A stretch of DNA of 64,000 bases from Ceratodon purpureus. Its lineage: Eukaryota; Streptophyta; Bryopsida; Pseudoditrichales; Ditrichaceae. Of this stretch, positions 35,001 to 46,288 are shown one piece after another (the first letter of the stretch is position 1; each line of letters begins with the position of its first letter). The notes below the pieces were generated by a model. The model had not been told where the DNA came from, did no database searches, and was given only the letters and a program-made list of their open reading frames with translations. The stretch is from the NCBI GenBank assembly GCA_014871385.1, contig CM026426.1, positions 24,021,437-24,085,436 of the forward strand, given 5' to 3'. Position numbers and translations under genes: made by a program.

Positions 35001-37956
35001 CGCGGGAAATTCTCCCCTCGTTTTTTGAAAAATATTTGAAAATTTAAATAATGCTACAACTTTCCACCACATATTGAACCAAAACTGTTAATTTCTTCCA
35101 CCAATTCAAATCAGAATAGCAGTTACTATTAACATGAATTTAAAGACTTCATGGTATACAAACCGTTGACTTTCTTCAATGAGTCATTATTCTGTACACT
35201 CCTACTTGCTTAATGTATGTTTCATTTATTGGAATCATTCGTTTGGTTATTTTTTTGCTTATATTTCTAACTGTCTACCAAACCACTCCATAACTTCTCT
35301 GCTAAAATCCAACCCATTTAAACTCGTTTTAGAATTTTAAGTCTTAATAGTCGTCCATCTTCATATTCCCCGCTTTGATTTGTTTTTATTTTAAAAACAG
35401 AATACTTCTACTTCTCTTTCACTATACCGCTTCATCTTCTCAATTTAATTCGGGTTACCTTCTTTTTCCTGTATTTTTAACGTTCCTCTATCTATACACT
35501 TTCCACTCTCGAACCCGTTATTCATTTACTTATTCTACATATTCCTCCATGTTTTTTCTCCTCTATTTTATGTTTTTTTTTAATACGTGTAATTCTACTA
35601 ATCTACCACTCTAACCCTTGAATTTTCTGAAATATTAATGTTCGATTCCTTTCTTTTCTTTCATTTCAAACGTTCCTATTTCAATTTATTTCCTCCATGA
35701 CCCATGTCTAATTATATTTTACTAATTCTAGCACTCTTCCACCATACCCATTCTCCATGTACTGAAATTCCTTAGATCTTAAATATGTATTTATATTTGG
35801 TTCTTTCACATGCTCCTCCATCATTCGAGCTTGATTTTTCTTATTTCTTTTTCCTTCCTTTGTCCATTCACTACTCTCCTATCTTGATTTTAATTTTTTT
35901 AAGGTGATATTCATCCCCCTCGTTACCGTCATGGCCTTTCGAACATTTTATTATCATTATTTTTAAATCCGTTCATTGTGTCATTGCAAACCTCTACTTT
36001 TGCCACTCTTTCAATATACTCCTTTAGTTACCTATAAAATGCGAACCCTCAAGCAACCACTCTTTATTTTGGTATTTCAACATTCCTTTACAATTTGTTG
36101 CACTCCATTTGTTAAATTTTATACCTCCAATTGCATCACTCTATTACCCTATTCCTTTAGTTTTTATTGACTATCATACCCCTCTTTCATATGTATATTT
36201 CAAACTTCCATGTATCACTACATCATGGCCGTCGTCTGTTTATTTTAATAGTTATAATTTCGCTAATTTCCTCTCTTATAATATTTCGATGGTTCCCTCA
36301 TTTGTTTGCTTATGAATATACTTCTACTTCACAGTCTCCCCCATTGTAGCAAATTGTAGTTTTTTAATATTACTCCGGTCGTCGTTATAGTTCTTAAATT
36401 TATATAGATCCTCAACCTTCTTATTCCCTCTTTTGTTGATTAAATTATGTACTTACTATTTTGAAACAATACCACCCCACCAAACATTTTTCATCATAAT
36501 TCTTACTATCTTAATAATATATTTATTCCTAAAATTATGCTCCATCACTAAACGTTCTCGTGTAATTATTTCATTTTCATACCTGTAGTTCCAAGTATTT
36601 CACGTCGTACCTCTTTGATTTATCCTTGGTACACTATATGTCTCTATGACTTCTCGTATTTGTTTAATTTTCTCATTGTGTACTAGTATGTCATTACTCT
36701 TGTACGTATATACTATACAAATTGTAATCCAATTTTATATTTTTATTTACCTTTGAGTGAATATGTAAATACATATCTTCCAATAGTATATATTGTACAT
36801 GTCTATTTTAATTTTTTTTATATTTCATATAACTCAAAACTAGGCGTGAAAAACTAGAATTGGTTATAAAAACAATGATTTGAATTTTTTTCCTTCCCAA
36901 ATTTCTATTATTCCAAGACAATTGAATGTTTTTTTATTTTTTGTTTTTTATTTTTTTTAATTATCTCCCTTTCATCTCATAATCTAAACTACTATTTATG
37001 TTTTTTTAATTTTATCAAAATACTAGATTATAGGAGTTTGTAAAATAAAAGAAATAAAAGTGCGAGAAAACATTCTATAAAAAATTAGAGTACAAGAATC
37101 TATATATAAATTTTAAATGTGTACCACTGATGAGAATAAGCTTGAAATATTTTTCTCTGAGATTTACGAAAACGGTAAAATTTTAATGCAAAACTCTTGA
37201 CTATGTAAACATAGTTTGCAGTGCAAGAAAAAACAAGTGTGTACATGAATTTATGTGGTGAATTACATTTGATGCATTTTGTCCGCGATGTTCCTTTTTT
37301 CATCTTGTTGTTGACATTTACTCTTCTGATTAGTTATTATAAAATGTTAATTTATTACCATATGCTAAAACATGAGTAAGTGTGTTTCTTTATAAGAAAG
37401 TCCTTACAAAATGTTTTTGTATACCCACAATGTTTACGGTTCTTTACATTCAATAGAATATATATTCTTCTTCATAAACGTGTTCACATTATTTGTAAAT
37501 CCTAGGGGGTTATCAACCCTCAATGAACCAAAATATCACATAGTTGATTAGATCCCAATTTTAAACATCGACCCCACCTCCCTGATCACAGGATCTTTTG
37601 TACATTCCTCACAACATCCGGGATATGTTTGAATTTTCCTTTTTGGGGCTAATACCGTGTCCAAACAATCCCAAGTTGGATTGCCTATGACAAGTTGGAT
37701 TTCTACTCCCCCACGGGGTATCGTGGGATTGTTTTCCTGGTTATTAGCACTGTTTGTTGGTTATTATGAAACCAACAAAGTAGTGCTTCATACCTACGGT
37801 TTCTAGGTAGGAGTTTGGGGTTTTGTTTTGGTCCTTATGCATTAGATATATACGAGTTTAAATCAAATTTTTTACAGTAAAGAGAAGTTAGAGCCGTTGT
37901 TAGAAGGTTGGTTCAATACACGGTATTTACAGGTACTCGCTTACCCAACTTTCGCC
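35001..37956. other. AT-rich internal spacer of hAT B
   Basis: Colinear with 7916-10690 and 11590-11845 of copy A. The ~870-bp array-plus-TATA segment of copy A is missing at about 37690-37705. Nothing coding is supported. Confidence 0.55.
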
Positions 37957-39455
37957 ATGCCTCGTAACGACCGAGGAGGATCGTCGACTCCAAAAATGAA
38001 ACACCTCTTGGATCCATACGCTACAAATGATCCTGATTTGCGTAGCAGAGTTTGGATGGGAACAGGAACCATCACCATGGAGGATGGTTACTTGCAGGGA
38101 ATATGTGAAGATGAAGCACCTTCTGAAGTTGATCCCAGTACATCTACGTAACGAGGCTGCGGAGAAGCAGGCAAAACGGGGTGAGATCAGGGTCGACAAT
38201 TGTGAAAGTAATCATTTCACTATTAGATATTACAAGATATTTGAAGCAGCACAAATCCAAAACTCCTGACCTCTGATTATGTTGTATTCGAATATGGCAA
38301 TGGTGTGGGCGGAAATAGTTTTACAGAAGAAGGTCGACTAGCGCACAATCTTGGGCCTGAGGACAGATAGAATTAACAGAGAACACATGGATATTGACAC
38401 GGCGTGGGTTGGACATAGCGATTGTCCTCCACTTCATATTTCAAACCGTCGAAGTCCACCAACACAAGATGCTGGAATACAAACTCTACCTATCGAATAT
38501 GATTTCGAAGAACAGCACATACGTCGTTCAAGCGATGATAATGATGACAACTATCAACGACGTTGCTCAAACAAAAATCCCAGGAATTGCGGTGGGCATC
38601 GTGGCAGAGAGTTATCACGTATTAACCATCAGGAGTGTGGACAATATTCTGCCCACAGGGGACACCGTTTGCAAGAACGTCACGACGTAGGACGCCACGA
38701 ACAAGGCCATGGCTACACGGAACCGGAAGGAGCGCCCATAACCTTCGACTTCACGTTGGATGTGTATGGCCCGTATCGGGGACGACCTTGGCTGGATTAT
38801 GCAACGGGATCAAGATCCTATACAGACGGCTGGTCGGAAATACTGAGTCCTCCAAGGAGTGCTAATCCGCGCCATCAAACACCTGCGAGAGAGGTACCTC
38901 ACAGTTATTCCCCAGATCGCGAAGAAATTACGCAACGACAGGGGCGTGATGATTACGCAACTCCCCGTCCATACCGAGGATATGGTGGTCATGCTACCCT
39001 GCCATTTGGCCTTTTTGCGGAAGATGATATGGTGGTCATCTTCTCAGACTCCGCCTCGTATATTTACTCCACCTCTAGGTTATCACAACAACGGTACTCA
39101 TCACAATAGCGGAGAAAGCCGCAACGTACTTCATCCTGATGACAGAGTACCACCTCCTCCTTTTGAATACCCTCCAAGTCGAGTTGTAAGAGATTGCTAT
39201 TTTGCGGAAGAATCAAAGTTGGAGCGGACAAGGCAAAATTATGTACTATAGATGGAGAATCATGCGTTTCACCTTAGACGGGATAATTGAAGATTGATGG
39301 AGGAGAGAGAGAGACTTTTGAGAGCCTCGACAAATTCTATAGGGAACGGGCCACAAGAAACGTACGATCGAGGATGTCCAAGCGAACTCCCCAATGATGG
39401 GAACTGGGTTCATCCATATGACTACAATGGACTAGGGTGGACGGGAGACTATTAG
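37957..39455 (+). pseudogene. Third hAT cargo gene (R/G/H/P-rich), copy B (broken)
   Basis: The start is ATG 37957 (MPRNDRGGSS) and the likely native stop is at 39453 (...GWTGDY). It has the same domain layout as copy A and retains about 160 bp of 3' coding sequence that A lost. Stops include TGA after IQNS near 38269 and TAG where A has TGG (near 38339), and there are frame changes near 38035 and 39030. The promoter and array upstream are deleted, so it is unlikely to be expressed as in copy A. Confidence 0.55.
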
Positions 39456-40384
39456 AATGGGGTGCATGGTAGTACTTTCTACAGTATCGGAGCGTACTGA
39501 GTCTTCAATGTGAACATCACATAGTACAGATTAAGGTTACGGATGCAAGCATAATGTGTATTTAGTTTGAAGCTTCGTAGGTTGAGGTATAAGATGTATG
39601 GACTTAAGTAAATTGGCACGTGCCACATATTTCAAATGGAATAGATAGAATTAGTGGAATAGAGTGTAGTTGTGTTGTCTTCTATATTGTAGTTGTCTTG
39701 ACATTTTAAATGAATATTTCTTTTTAATCTTCTCTTGACGGTCTTTTAATTGCACGTTGTTATCAATATCATTATTTTTTAAATGACAACTTACCATTGA
39801 CATGGATTACGACTAGTTGAATATTCTAAATCTCAAGACACGTAAACACAATAATTTTCAAATATATATTTTCTAAATTAATAAGAATATCATGAATGAT
39901 CCTTATCGAGAGATGCATATTTATATAAGAAGCTATTACTTGGTACCGGGGATTATGAGTAATCATGTTATGAGGCCCGTATGCTTTTGTCTTCATAAAA
40001 ATAACTTTAGTATAGTTTTGCCAATATTTCTAAGACTAAAATCTACGAAGCATATTGGTTAGAATTCACATATCACATCATTTTCATAATTAGAATTGAG
40101 ACTATTGACTTTTAGCTAGATGTGTGGAGCAAATCCTTTTTCTAAAGAATACAAGAGGCAGAAATAGACCAATCTCAGTACACTAGGCCAGATTTGAACC
40201 AAATGCAAATAAACTTTATGAACAAAATATTGACCGATTTACAAAAATTGAGATTTCAACATCTCATCACAGTTTAGAATCTAGATATAACTATTCACTA
40301 CTGAGATCTATGTCCGCCGTCCGGTAAGAAAAAAAAACATTATGAAATTATAGAAATTCAAAAAGGTAGATATGCCTCTCCATA
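39456..40384. other. Convergent 3' spacer of hAT B
   Basis: Counterpart of 13199-14123. AT-rich, no gene seen. Confidence 0.5.
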
Positions 40385-41570
40385 TCAGTACCCCACACGG
40401 TAGAGCTCGTTGGGAGTGGGCCAGTTGTGTGTATCTCTGAAACGGTTAATAAGATGTCCGAGTCCACCCACCGTTGTTCTCTTGTTTTGGCAAACTCTAT
40501 CGAGATAACCTTCAAAAACTGTACCGAGGTCTCCAATCCTCTCGAAATGGCGTGTTTCTACTGGCTCCGCTTCGTGGTATGCCGTGCACATATTGCCGCC
40601 GTTGATCTTTGCCGCAATCTTCGCGGTTGCGAAATCCTCGGATGCAGCCGTCAAATCTGGAACGATTCTAATATCTTGGCTTTCCTTGTGTACGTATACC
40701 ACGCGAGGATCCACCCAGTATCGCCTCCTCATAGTCTCCTCCATCTCATAGGCACTCTCAAAAACCCAAGGCGACCTTCTGTTCTCCTCTATCTTTGTCA
40801 TCAAGCCCCAATCACAAACCCTGATGTAGATCTTGGACTCATCTTCCAGAAAGTGAAGTAGGATGTTGTCCGGTGACAAGTCATTGTGGAGATAACCATA
40901 TTTGTGCACAGCATCTATGATGTTACACAGTGCCCAAGCAAGCCCTGTACCGCTTACTTCGGAAAAGTTGGAGACGCCTTCCTTGAATCAGGCTGTCCTC
41001 TGGATTCCTATTGAAGGTGTAGTGGATGTGGAGGTTATCCGGGGCCTCATTGTCCCTCTGTAGCATGGCTCGGAGGGTCCCACCGTTCCACCAATACATG
41101 AATCCGACATGTTCTCTCTGATGAATGGCCATGAAGCGGATGACACCAGGATGGGGAATCCTTATCGCAAGAGATTCATTGTTGTGGTCCACAGGTGCCA
41201 AATCCGGCCTCATAGACCACTTGAGCGGCCGTTTCTCAGCAAACTCTCAGAATGGTGGGATTTCCTGGTTTCCCTCGATACGTACCCTACGTATGGTAGC
41301 ATAACCACCTTTTTGAATTTCTCTGTCCAAGTAATGGATAATTGCGTAGTCTGACAAGATAGTCAAATTCCGTCTACGTAAGTCGGTCGCCGTCTCCCTT
41401 CCAATCGGAGAATCCCACCATTTAACAGAGCAACGTCGATGCTTTCTCGAGCTCAGGGGCGCCATTAGTCTCTGGAAGCAATCTGCCTTTGAAATAACAT
41501 CCTTGAAGGACTCATCTCCCACCGTATACTCCCTTGCATACTTAGACACAACGTCACGAGCATTGCATAA
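40385..41570 (-). pseudogene. Kinase-like cargo gene of hAT B, C-terminal part
   Basis: Contains LHNDLSPDNILLHF and CDWGLM at about 40800-40880 and the N-lobe region up to 41570, where the TAA-flanked element splits it. It reads through the region frameshifted in copy A (YAREYTVGDESFKDVISKAD), showing that the two ORFs of copy A are one gene. A frame change lies near 40950 and a TAG near 41248. The N-terminal part resumes at 58996-59286. Confidence 0.7.
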
Positions 41571-41933
41571 TTGTGGGATCTGAGATACTCAGAATAAACC
41601 GGAAAAGCCCTAACCGGAGTTAGGATTCGATTAATTTTTCATTTTTTTGGTTAATTAGGTAAAAACTAGCTAGACACTAGCCGCATTAAGAGTTAACACA
41701 AACCGGATGCTCCTGAATCCTTAAAATAGTTAACGCAAGAAGTGTTCTCGGAACCTTGATCCCGGAACTTGGAAGAGAAAAGTCGGAACGGGTTGACGAT
41801 CCGAGAACTGACCGTTACCGTAACCGCGTTTGGGATCCGAAAGGACGCGGAAGTCATCATGACTCGGATAATGCTGAGCTCGGTACGGTGGCGGCTGCAA
41901 TTACGCGCCGCCGCAGCGTTGATGATTCCCTCA

Positions 41934-41941
41934 GTATATAG
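41934..41941 (+). promoter_or_regulatory. TATA box of the nested TAA element
   Basis: GTATATAGG lies about 160 bp upstream of ATG 42094, in a GC-richer leader. Confidence 0.45.
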
Positions 41942-42093
41942 GCGGGAGCGTTAGGGTTTGGAGTTCCTTTTTGCGGACTGGGAGTAGAGAGTGAAAGAGC
42001 GGTGAGGTGTTTTTGTCTTTTCCGATTCACTGGCAGTTGGATTGCGAGGTTTCTTGCTATCGGCTTGTAAAGGGAGAGAAGTGAGACGTAGCT

Positions 42094-43155
42094 ATGTCGC
42101 CCATTCAGTGTAGAGTTCTCAGCCCCGCTGTTCTGAAGAGAGAGGGTGAAATGAACGAGTTAATTGACGATCTCACCCGGATGAGGTGCGAGGGTTTGCT
42201 TTCGCGACCTTGGTTGCTGAGGGACGATGGGATGGTGACGGAAATCCTCGAAGGGCGGGATAATAGGTGGCACAATACGATCCGAGGCAAGCCTACTCAG
42301 CGGAGTGCGGAAGTATGGGCAGAAGTTTACAACTTCGAACAAATCAGACACCTTTGGGCAACCCGGACGGATAAGTACATGCAAGATAGGTTCCACAGAA
42401 AGATCCATAAGAACAATGGATACGTGATAGACGCCTGCAAGGATAGGAGACAGAGACAGGTGCTAGCCTTCCTCGTTCCGATTCTGTATCAGTTGAAACC
42501 GGAAGAGGTCACCATCACCGTCGGAAACACCATCTTCGGAGCCTATACGGGTCAGCATCCAGTGAATTGGACTGCACTCATAGCGGAAACCGTGCAGAAG
42601 TTGGTACCCGCGATCAGAAAGAAGCCGACTCCGATCACCCCTTTTCTCTATCACCTCTACCATTCCGGTAGCCTGCTGTTGGATCACGAGGAGGAGAAGT
42701 ATTCGATGGCGAAGAATCTTCTCACCTTCCAGGAGGTTCCGGCAGGGTTTGATGTCGAACCTCACGAGGACGACTCGGATACGGCGTCCACGGAAGGGGG
42801 AGACAATACGGTGATCATTCCGAATCCCAGTGCGACGAAGGCCCATTCCAAGTCACGATCACAACGAGCCACGTCGCAGCACGCGGAACCCTCCATGGCC
42901 CGAGATGATACGGCACGGAAGGAGGTCAGTTCCGAGCGAGGATTTCCGGTTGATCCATTCCGGGCACTAAGAGAAGAAACTCATCGAGCCCAGGCCACTT
43001 ACGATTGGATTGAGTCACTGTTCCGGAGAGTCTGCATATCGTTGGGGCGCTGTTTACCGGAGGAGGTGATCCGGGAGGTGGAGCTTTTGAAATATGCCCC
43101 AAAGTTACGGAGCGAGAAGAAGCAACTAGACTTCAGATCAAGGAACTTACCTTAG
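42094..43155 (+). CDS. Plant-transposon/gag-like protein of the nested element
   Basis: A 353-residue ORF starting MSPIQCRVLS. The middle (FEQIRHLWATRTDKYMQDRF, QVLAFLVPILYQLKPEE, TVGNTIFGAYTGQHPVNW, TPFLYHLYHSG) resembles the helical 'putative plant transposon protein' family found beside plant mobile elements. The C-terminus is a charged, Ser-rich linker. No transposase or polymerase motif is visible, so the element probably depended on a partner. A structural (gag-like) role is only a guess, and the remains are treated as a fossil. Confidence 0.5.
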   Translation: MSPIQCRVLSPAVLKREGEMNELIDDLTRMRCEGLLSRPWLLRDDGMVTEILEGRDNRWHNTIRGKPTQRSAEVWAEVYNFEQIRHLWATRTDKYMQDRFHRKIHKNNGYVIDACKDRRQRQVLAFLVPILYQLKPEEVTITVGNTIFGAYTGQHPVNWTALIAETVQKLVPAIRKKPTPITPFLYHLYHSGSLLLDHEEEKYSMAKNLLTFQEVPAGFDVEPHEDDSDTASTEGGDNTVIIPNPSATKAHSKSRSQRATSQHAEPSMARDDTARKEVSSERGFPVDPFRALREETHRAQATYDWIESLFRRVCISLGRCLPEEVIREVELLKYAPKLRSEKKQLDFRSRNLP

Positions 43156-43960
43156 AACTGGCAACGAAGAGCGAGGAGATCCGTAAGTTCCATGCCGAGC
43201 AGGAGGAGACTTTGGATGAGATCCAGAAGTTGGTGGGAGTTCCGGGTGATGTAGTCAACAAGGCCAAGTTGTTCGACGAGAATGTGCTGTAGCCAGCTCA
43301 ATTGGAGAATAGAGAGAGGATTATCATGATCCTTTCGAGGTGCGAGCACTCGATGAACAAGATCCTGAAGTTGATACGGAAGTTGCTCAATCCAGGAACC
43401 GGAAGTCCCAGCGTCGGAACAAGACTTCCCGGATCTCCCTCTCGGACAGTGGTAGGGGAATCTCGTAGGGCGGAGTTCAGGACCCCAATGGTGCGACATC
43501 TCCGGTTTGAGGAACAAATGGCTGTTGACTCAGACATTTTCGCACCGGCTCGAACGATCGCGGATCTGATCCGAGAAGTTCAGGCCAAGGAGGCATCACC
43601 CGGAGCCAGTACGGCTCAGCAAGGCTGCACGATTCCCACCGGGCAGGCAGAAGTGACGGGAACAACAATCACTGTCAGGCGATCCGAGGAGCAAACGGTA
43701 TTGGAAGAAGTGACTCGGTCCGTGCAGCCGGTTGTTCCCCCAACGCTAGGTTCATCGGATTTTTTTTCCTGGTTCACCAAGGAGAGGTAGCCGGAAATGA
43801 ATGGAGGAGATCCATTTCACCGCCCGGACGTACCGGAGTGACCCTAGAGGGAACACTTACCCCTTCACCCACGGCTTGGACCGATACCGTGACTCCTACC
43901 CCAACTGTAACACCCGTGGCAAAATCTCCCGCTGACTCTTCCGGTGCTGGGGAAAGTTCG
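43156..43960 (+). other. Downstream coding remains of the nested element
   Basis: Coding-like sequence with charged and Pro/Thr/Ser-rich stretches continues after the ORF at 42094-43155 up to the MULE insertion. More appears on the far side (57698-58040, charged and Lys/Ser-rich). It looks broken and no domain is recognised. Confidence 0.4.
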
Positions 43961-44090
43961 TATGTGAGCGGAGAGCGTAGAGCGGAGAGCGGTGAGCACA
44001 GAATGGAGAGCACAGAATTGACAATTAGCAAAATTTTCAAAAGCAAAGTAGACCCTATAACCGTGGAAAATTACTAAATTAAGGCTTGAT
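43961..44090. repeat. MULE left terminal inverted repeat
   Basis: Pairs with 57490-57697; the best-conserved part is the first ~65 bp, rich in GAGCGGAGAGCG. The inner boundary is approximate. Confidence 0.75.
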
Positions 44091-44199
44091 TTTGACACTT
44101 TTTTTAGGAAAAGAGTATATTACCGTGGAAATCAGGGTTATCTCTGGTAAGAATTTGTTACGTTTGTTCTCTAAGATACAAATTAGGGCTGATGTCATG

Positions 44200-44217
44200 A
44201 TGACGTCATGTATATAT
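44200..44217 (+). promoter_or_regulatory. ATGACGTCAT (CRE/bZIP-type) site next to a TATA box
   Basis: The 10-bp palindrome ATGACGTCAT at 44200-44209 is followed at once by TATATAT (44211-44217), a plausible promoter for the cargo ORFs at 44719 and 45481. ACGT-core palindromes are bZIP binding sites in plants; use here is inferred. Confidence 0.4.
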
Positions 44218-44357
44218 TTTGTTAGATTTATCATGGGTTTAGGCAAGATACAATGATCTGGCGTTAAGTTTTAGATCAAACAAATAATTCTTTCATAGGA
44301 TTATGTAAATGCACATGGAAAGAAACAAATTTCACAGAACATAAAGGAGGCAAGGTT

Positions 44358-45385
44358 TGAAGACTTCCTGGAATATTTCAAAATTCGGGTATAGTATCTT
44401 AACTACTGAAACCAAGATATACCTTGTAAGAGTCCTTGTCTTCATCGAAGATTACTCTCTCTTCCTAGGCAGCAAAGCTTCTTCATTTGAGTGATACAAG
44501 TAGGAGATTTTCATCATGAAACAACACTTGGTAAGCTGGGTTCCACAGAAGGAGGCCACTCTTGGTTTCTTGAGCTTGTTTCTAGGTGGCGTATTTGGAT
44601 AGTGACACAGTCCTTGGCATTCCTCTCTGTATGCGAAGGTAGCCTACGAGTTCGGGAGGGTCAATCTGCAAGCTTGCGTGGAACGTTTTAAGACTACAAC
44701 AATTTACTGTCTTGCGCGATGCCGAAGGTGTGTTATGCGAGATCGAGGAGGACGAGAGTGGCTGTAGGTTTGGCCCGAAAGGCACCGGCGAGTTATGAGG
44801 AGCTGCGGCCCTGGCTGCTGGAGGTGGAGCGCGCCACGGAACGAGGCATGGACCTGCCACCGTTTAGGCACATCGGAAGGCTACATGTTGGTGAAGGTGA
44901 ATGGCGTTGGACAATGCTTTGTACCAATGAGCTTCTCCTTATTATGGAGTTGTCCCTAATCTCGTATCCCTTGCCATCCACCGTCGATGAGAATCCAGTT
45001 GTTCAGCTGCCCAAAGTGATCATATCGGATGGCGAAACCTGCTGGTTTGATATCAACAACAGTTGGACTGTATATCCCCCGAAGGATTATTTCTGTGAAG
45101 ACTAGTGGGGTGTTCGAATACATTCCTTTAGATTTGGTCCCTTATTGGATCTAGATACGAGTATTCCAGCATGATGTTTTTAGATAATATAGATAATTCT
45201 AGGAATAAGAGAACTCGAAACAACCAAAAAGAAATGGTCTTAAAAGTTCGTGGAATATTTCAGAGTTCGTGTACGATAATGGAGTACCTGAAACCAAGAT
45301 GTATACCAAGTCAGAGTGCTTGTCTTGGTCGAAGAATTCTCCGTCTTTAGATAAGAGCATTCCTAGCTTAAGTGTCAAGCAACGA
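44358..45385 (+). repeat. Duplicated ~130-bp leader blocks (44358-44490 and 45240-45385)
   Basis: Both blocks share TGGAATATTTCA, CTGAAACCAAGAT, CCTTGTCTT/GCTTGTCTT and TCGAAGA in the same order, each upstream of an ORF. Confidence 0.6.
44719..45105 (+). CDS. MULE cargo ORF, unrecognised (128 aa)
   Basis: Starts MPKVCYARSRRTRV and ends PPKDYFCED. It has a basic N-terminus, then a region with EWRWTMLCTNELLL and TWFDINNSW-like sequence. No family is recognised. A leader block upstream (44358-44490) is repeated before the next ORF (45240-45385), suggesting that the two ORFs arose by local duplication or belong to one spliced gene. Confidence 0.4.
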   Translation: MPKVCYARSRRTRVAVGLARKAPASYEELRPWLLEVERATERGMDLPPFRHIGRLHVGEGEWRWTMLCTNELLLIMELSLISYPLPSTVDENPVVQLPKVIISDGETCWFDINNSWTVYPPKDYFCED

Positions 45386-45480
45386 TCTATATAAACCTTA
45401 GCAGACGTCCTTGAAGTTGTATAAGCTCAATCATTTCTGTAGAACTTAAGCGTGTACTTGCTAGGGAGTTGTTTGAAGGT

Positions 45481-45993
45481 ATGGGCGATTCATTTGAGGT
45501 CGTTGCTTGTGAAACGGTTTTACAGGATTTGCTTAAGCGGATGGCGGATGGGCCTAACCCCTGGGATCATATAGGTAGTAGTGCGACGCAGGGTTGGACT
45601 CCTCCGACGGTAATCACGTTTGAAGACGTCGAGAACGCTCGTGCTGTGTCGAAGAGTTGGAGGCGTGAGATTGACAGCAGTCCTGAATACGCATGCCTTC
45701 GGCTGGCGAGGTGGGATTACTTTTCGTACGAGGGTCGCCATTGGAGTCCGAAGGACGAATACGAAGTCAATTGGTTCAACATCAACTGGAGAGTTTTTAG
45801 GAGTTCTTGGACACTTGCAAATCCAATTAACAACGAGAGGTTGGAGACAGCGTCCCTTGGAGAACTTAGTTGCGTTGAGTTAGATCAGTTGAGGTCATTG
45901 CTATCTGCCAATGGAAATGAGGTCTTGGAGGTGCCGGAAGGAGAGAAAATGTCTCCGAGGAATGGTATCTGGATCTCTCCCAAGAATAGGTAA
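45481..45993 (+). CDS. F-box-like protein in the MULE (about 170 aa)
   Basis: The start is taken at ATG 45481 (MGDSFEVVACETVL), since the frame opens only slightly earlier at a non-ATG codon. Residues ~45-80 read ENARAVSKSWRREIDSSPEYACLRLARWDY, split here as ENARAVSKSWRREI and SSPEYACLRLARWDY. This resembles the second half of an F-box (ARxVCKSWRxxI). F-box proteins link targets to SCF ubiquitin ligases. The leucine-rich first half is weak, so the call is tentative. It ends in a Ser/Pro-rich tail. Confidence 0.4.
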   Translation: MGDSFEVVACETVLQDLLKRMADGPNPWDHIGSSATQGWTPPTVITFEDVENARAVSKSWRREIDSSPEYACLRLARWDYFSYEGRHWSPKDEYEVNWFNINWRVFRSSWTLANPINNERLETASLGELSCVELDQLRSLLSANGNEVLEVPEGEKMSPRNGIWISPKNR

Positions 45994-46288
45994 CATGGCT
46001 ATGGAAACGTGAGCATTTTAGTTGTTCATGTTAGTATTCTCTAGTGTTCTGAACAGAATTTGCAGACTAAAATATCTTCATCACTGAAGTGGTTTTCCCT
46101 TCAAGCATATGAGAAATGAGAGCTAAAAAGACTTGCAATTGTAGACCTTTACATACACGAATACAAACGGGAATTGAGAATGATGAATATTGTAGCTGGT
46201 TTGCAATAAAGTAGACAATGGAGTATGTAATAAACTTCAATGAAATCAAATCAAATCAAATGAAAACAATGGTAGACCGGGGCCTCTT
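45994..46288. other. Short convergent spacer
   Basis: AT-rich, between the F-box-like ORF and the methyltransferase gene. It includes ATCAAATCAAATCAAAT near 46245. Confidence 0.4.
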
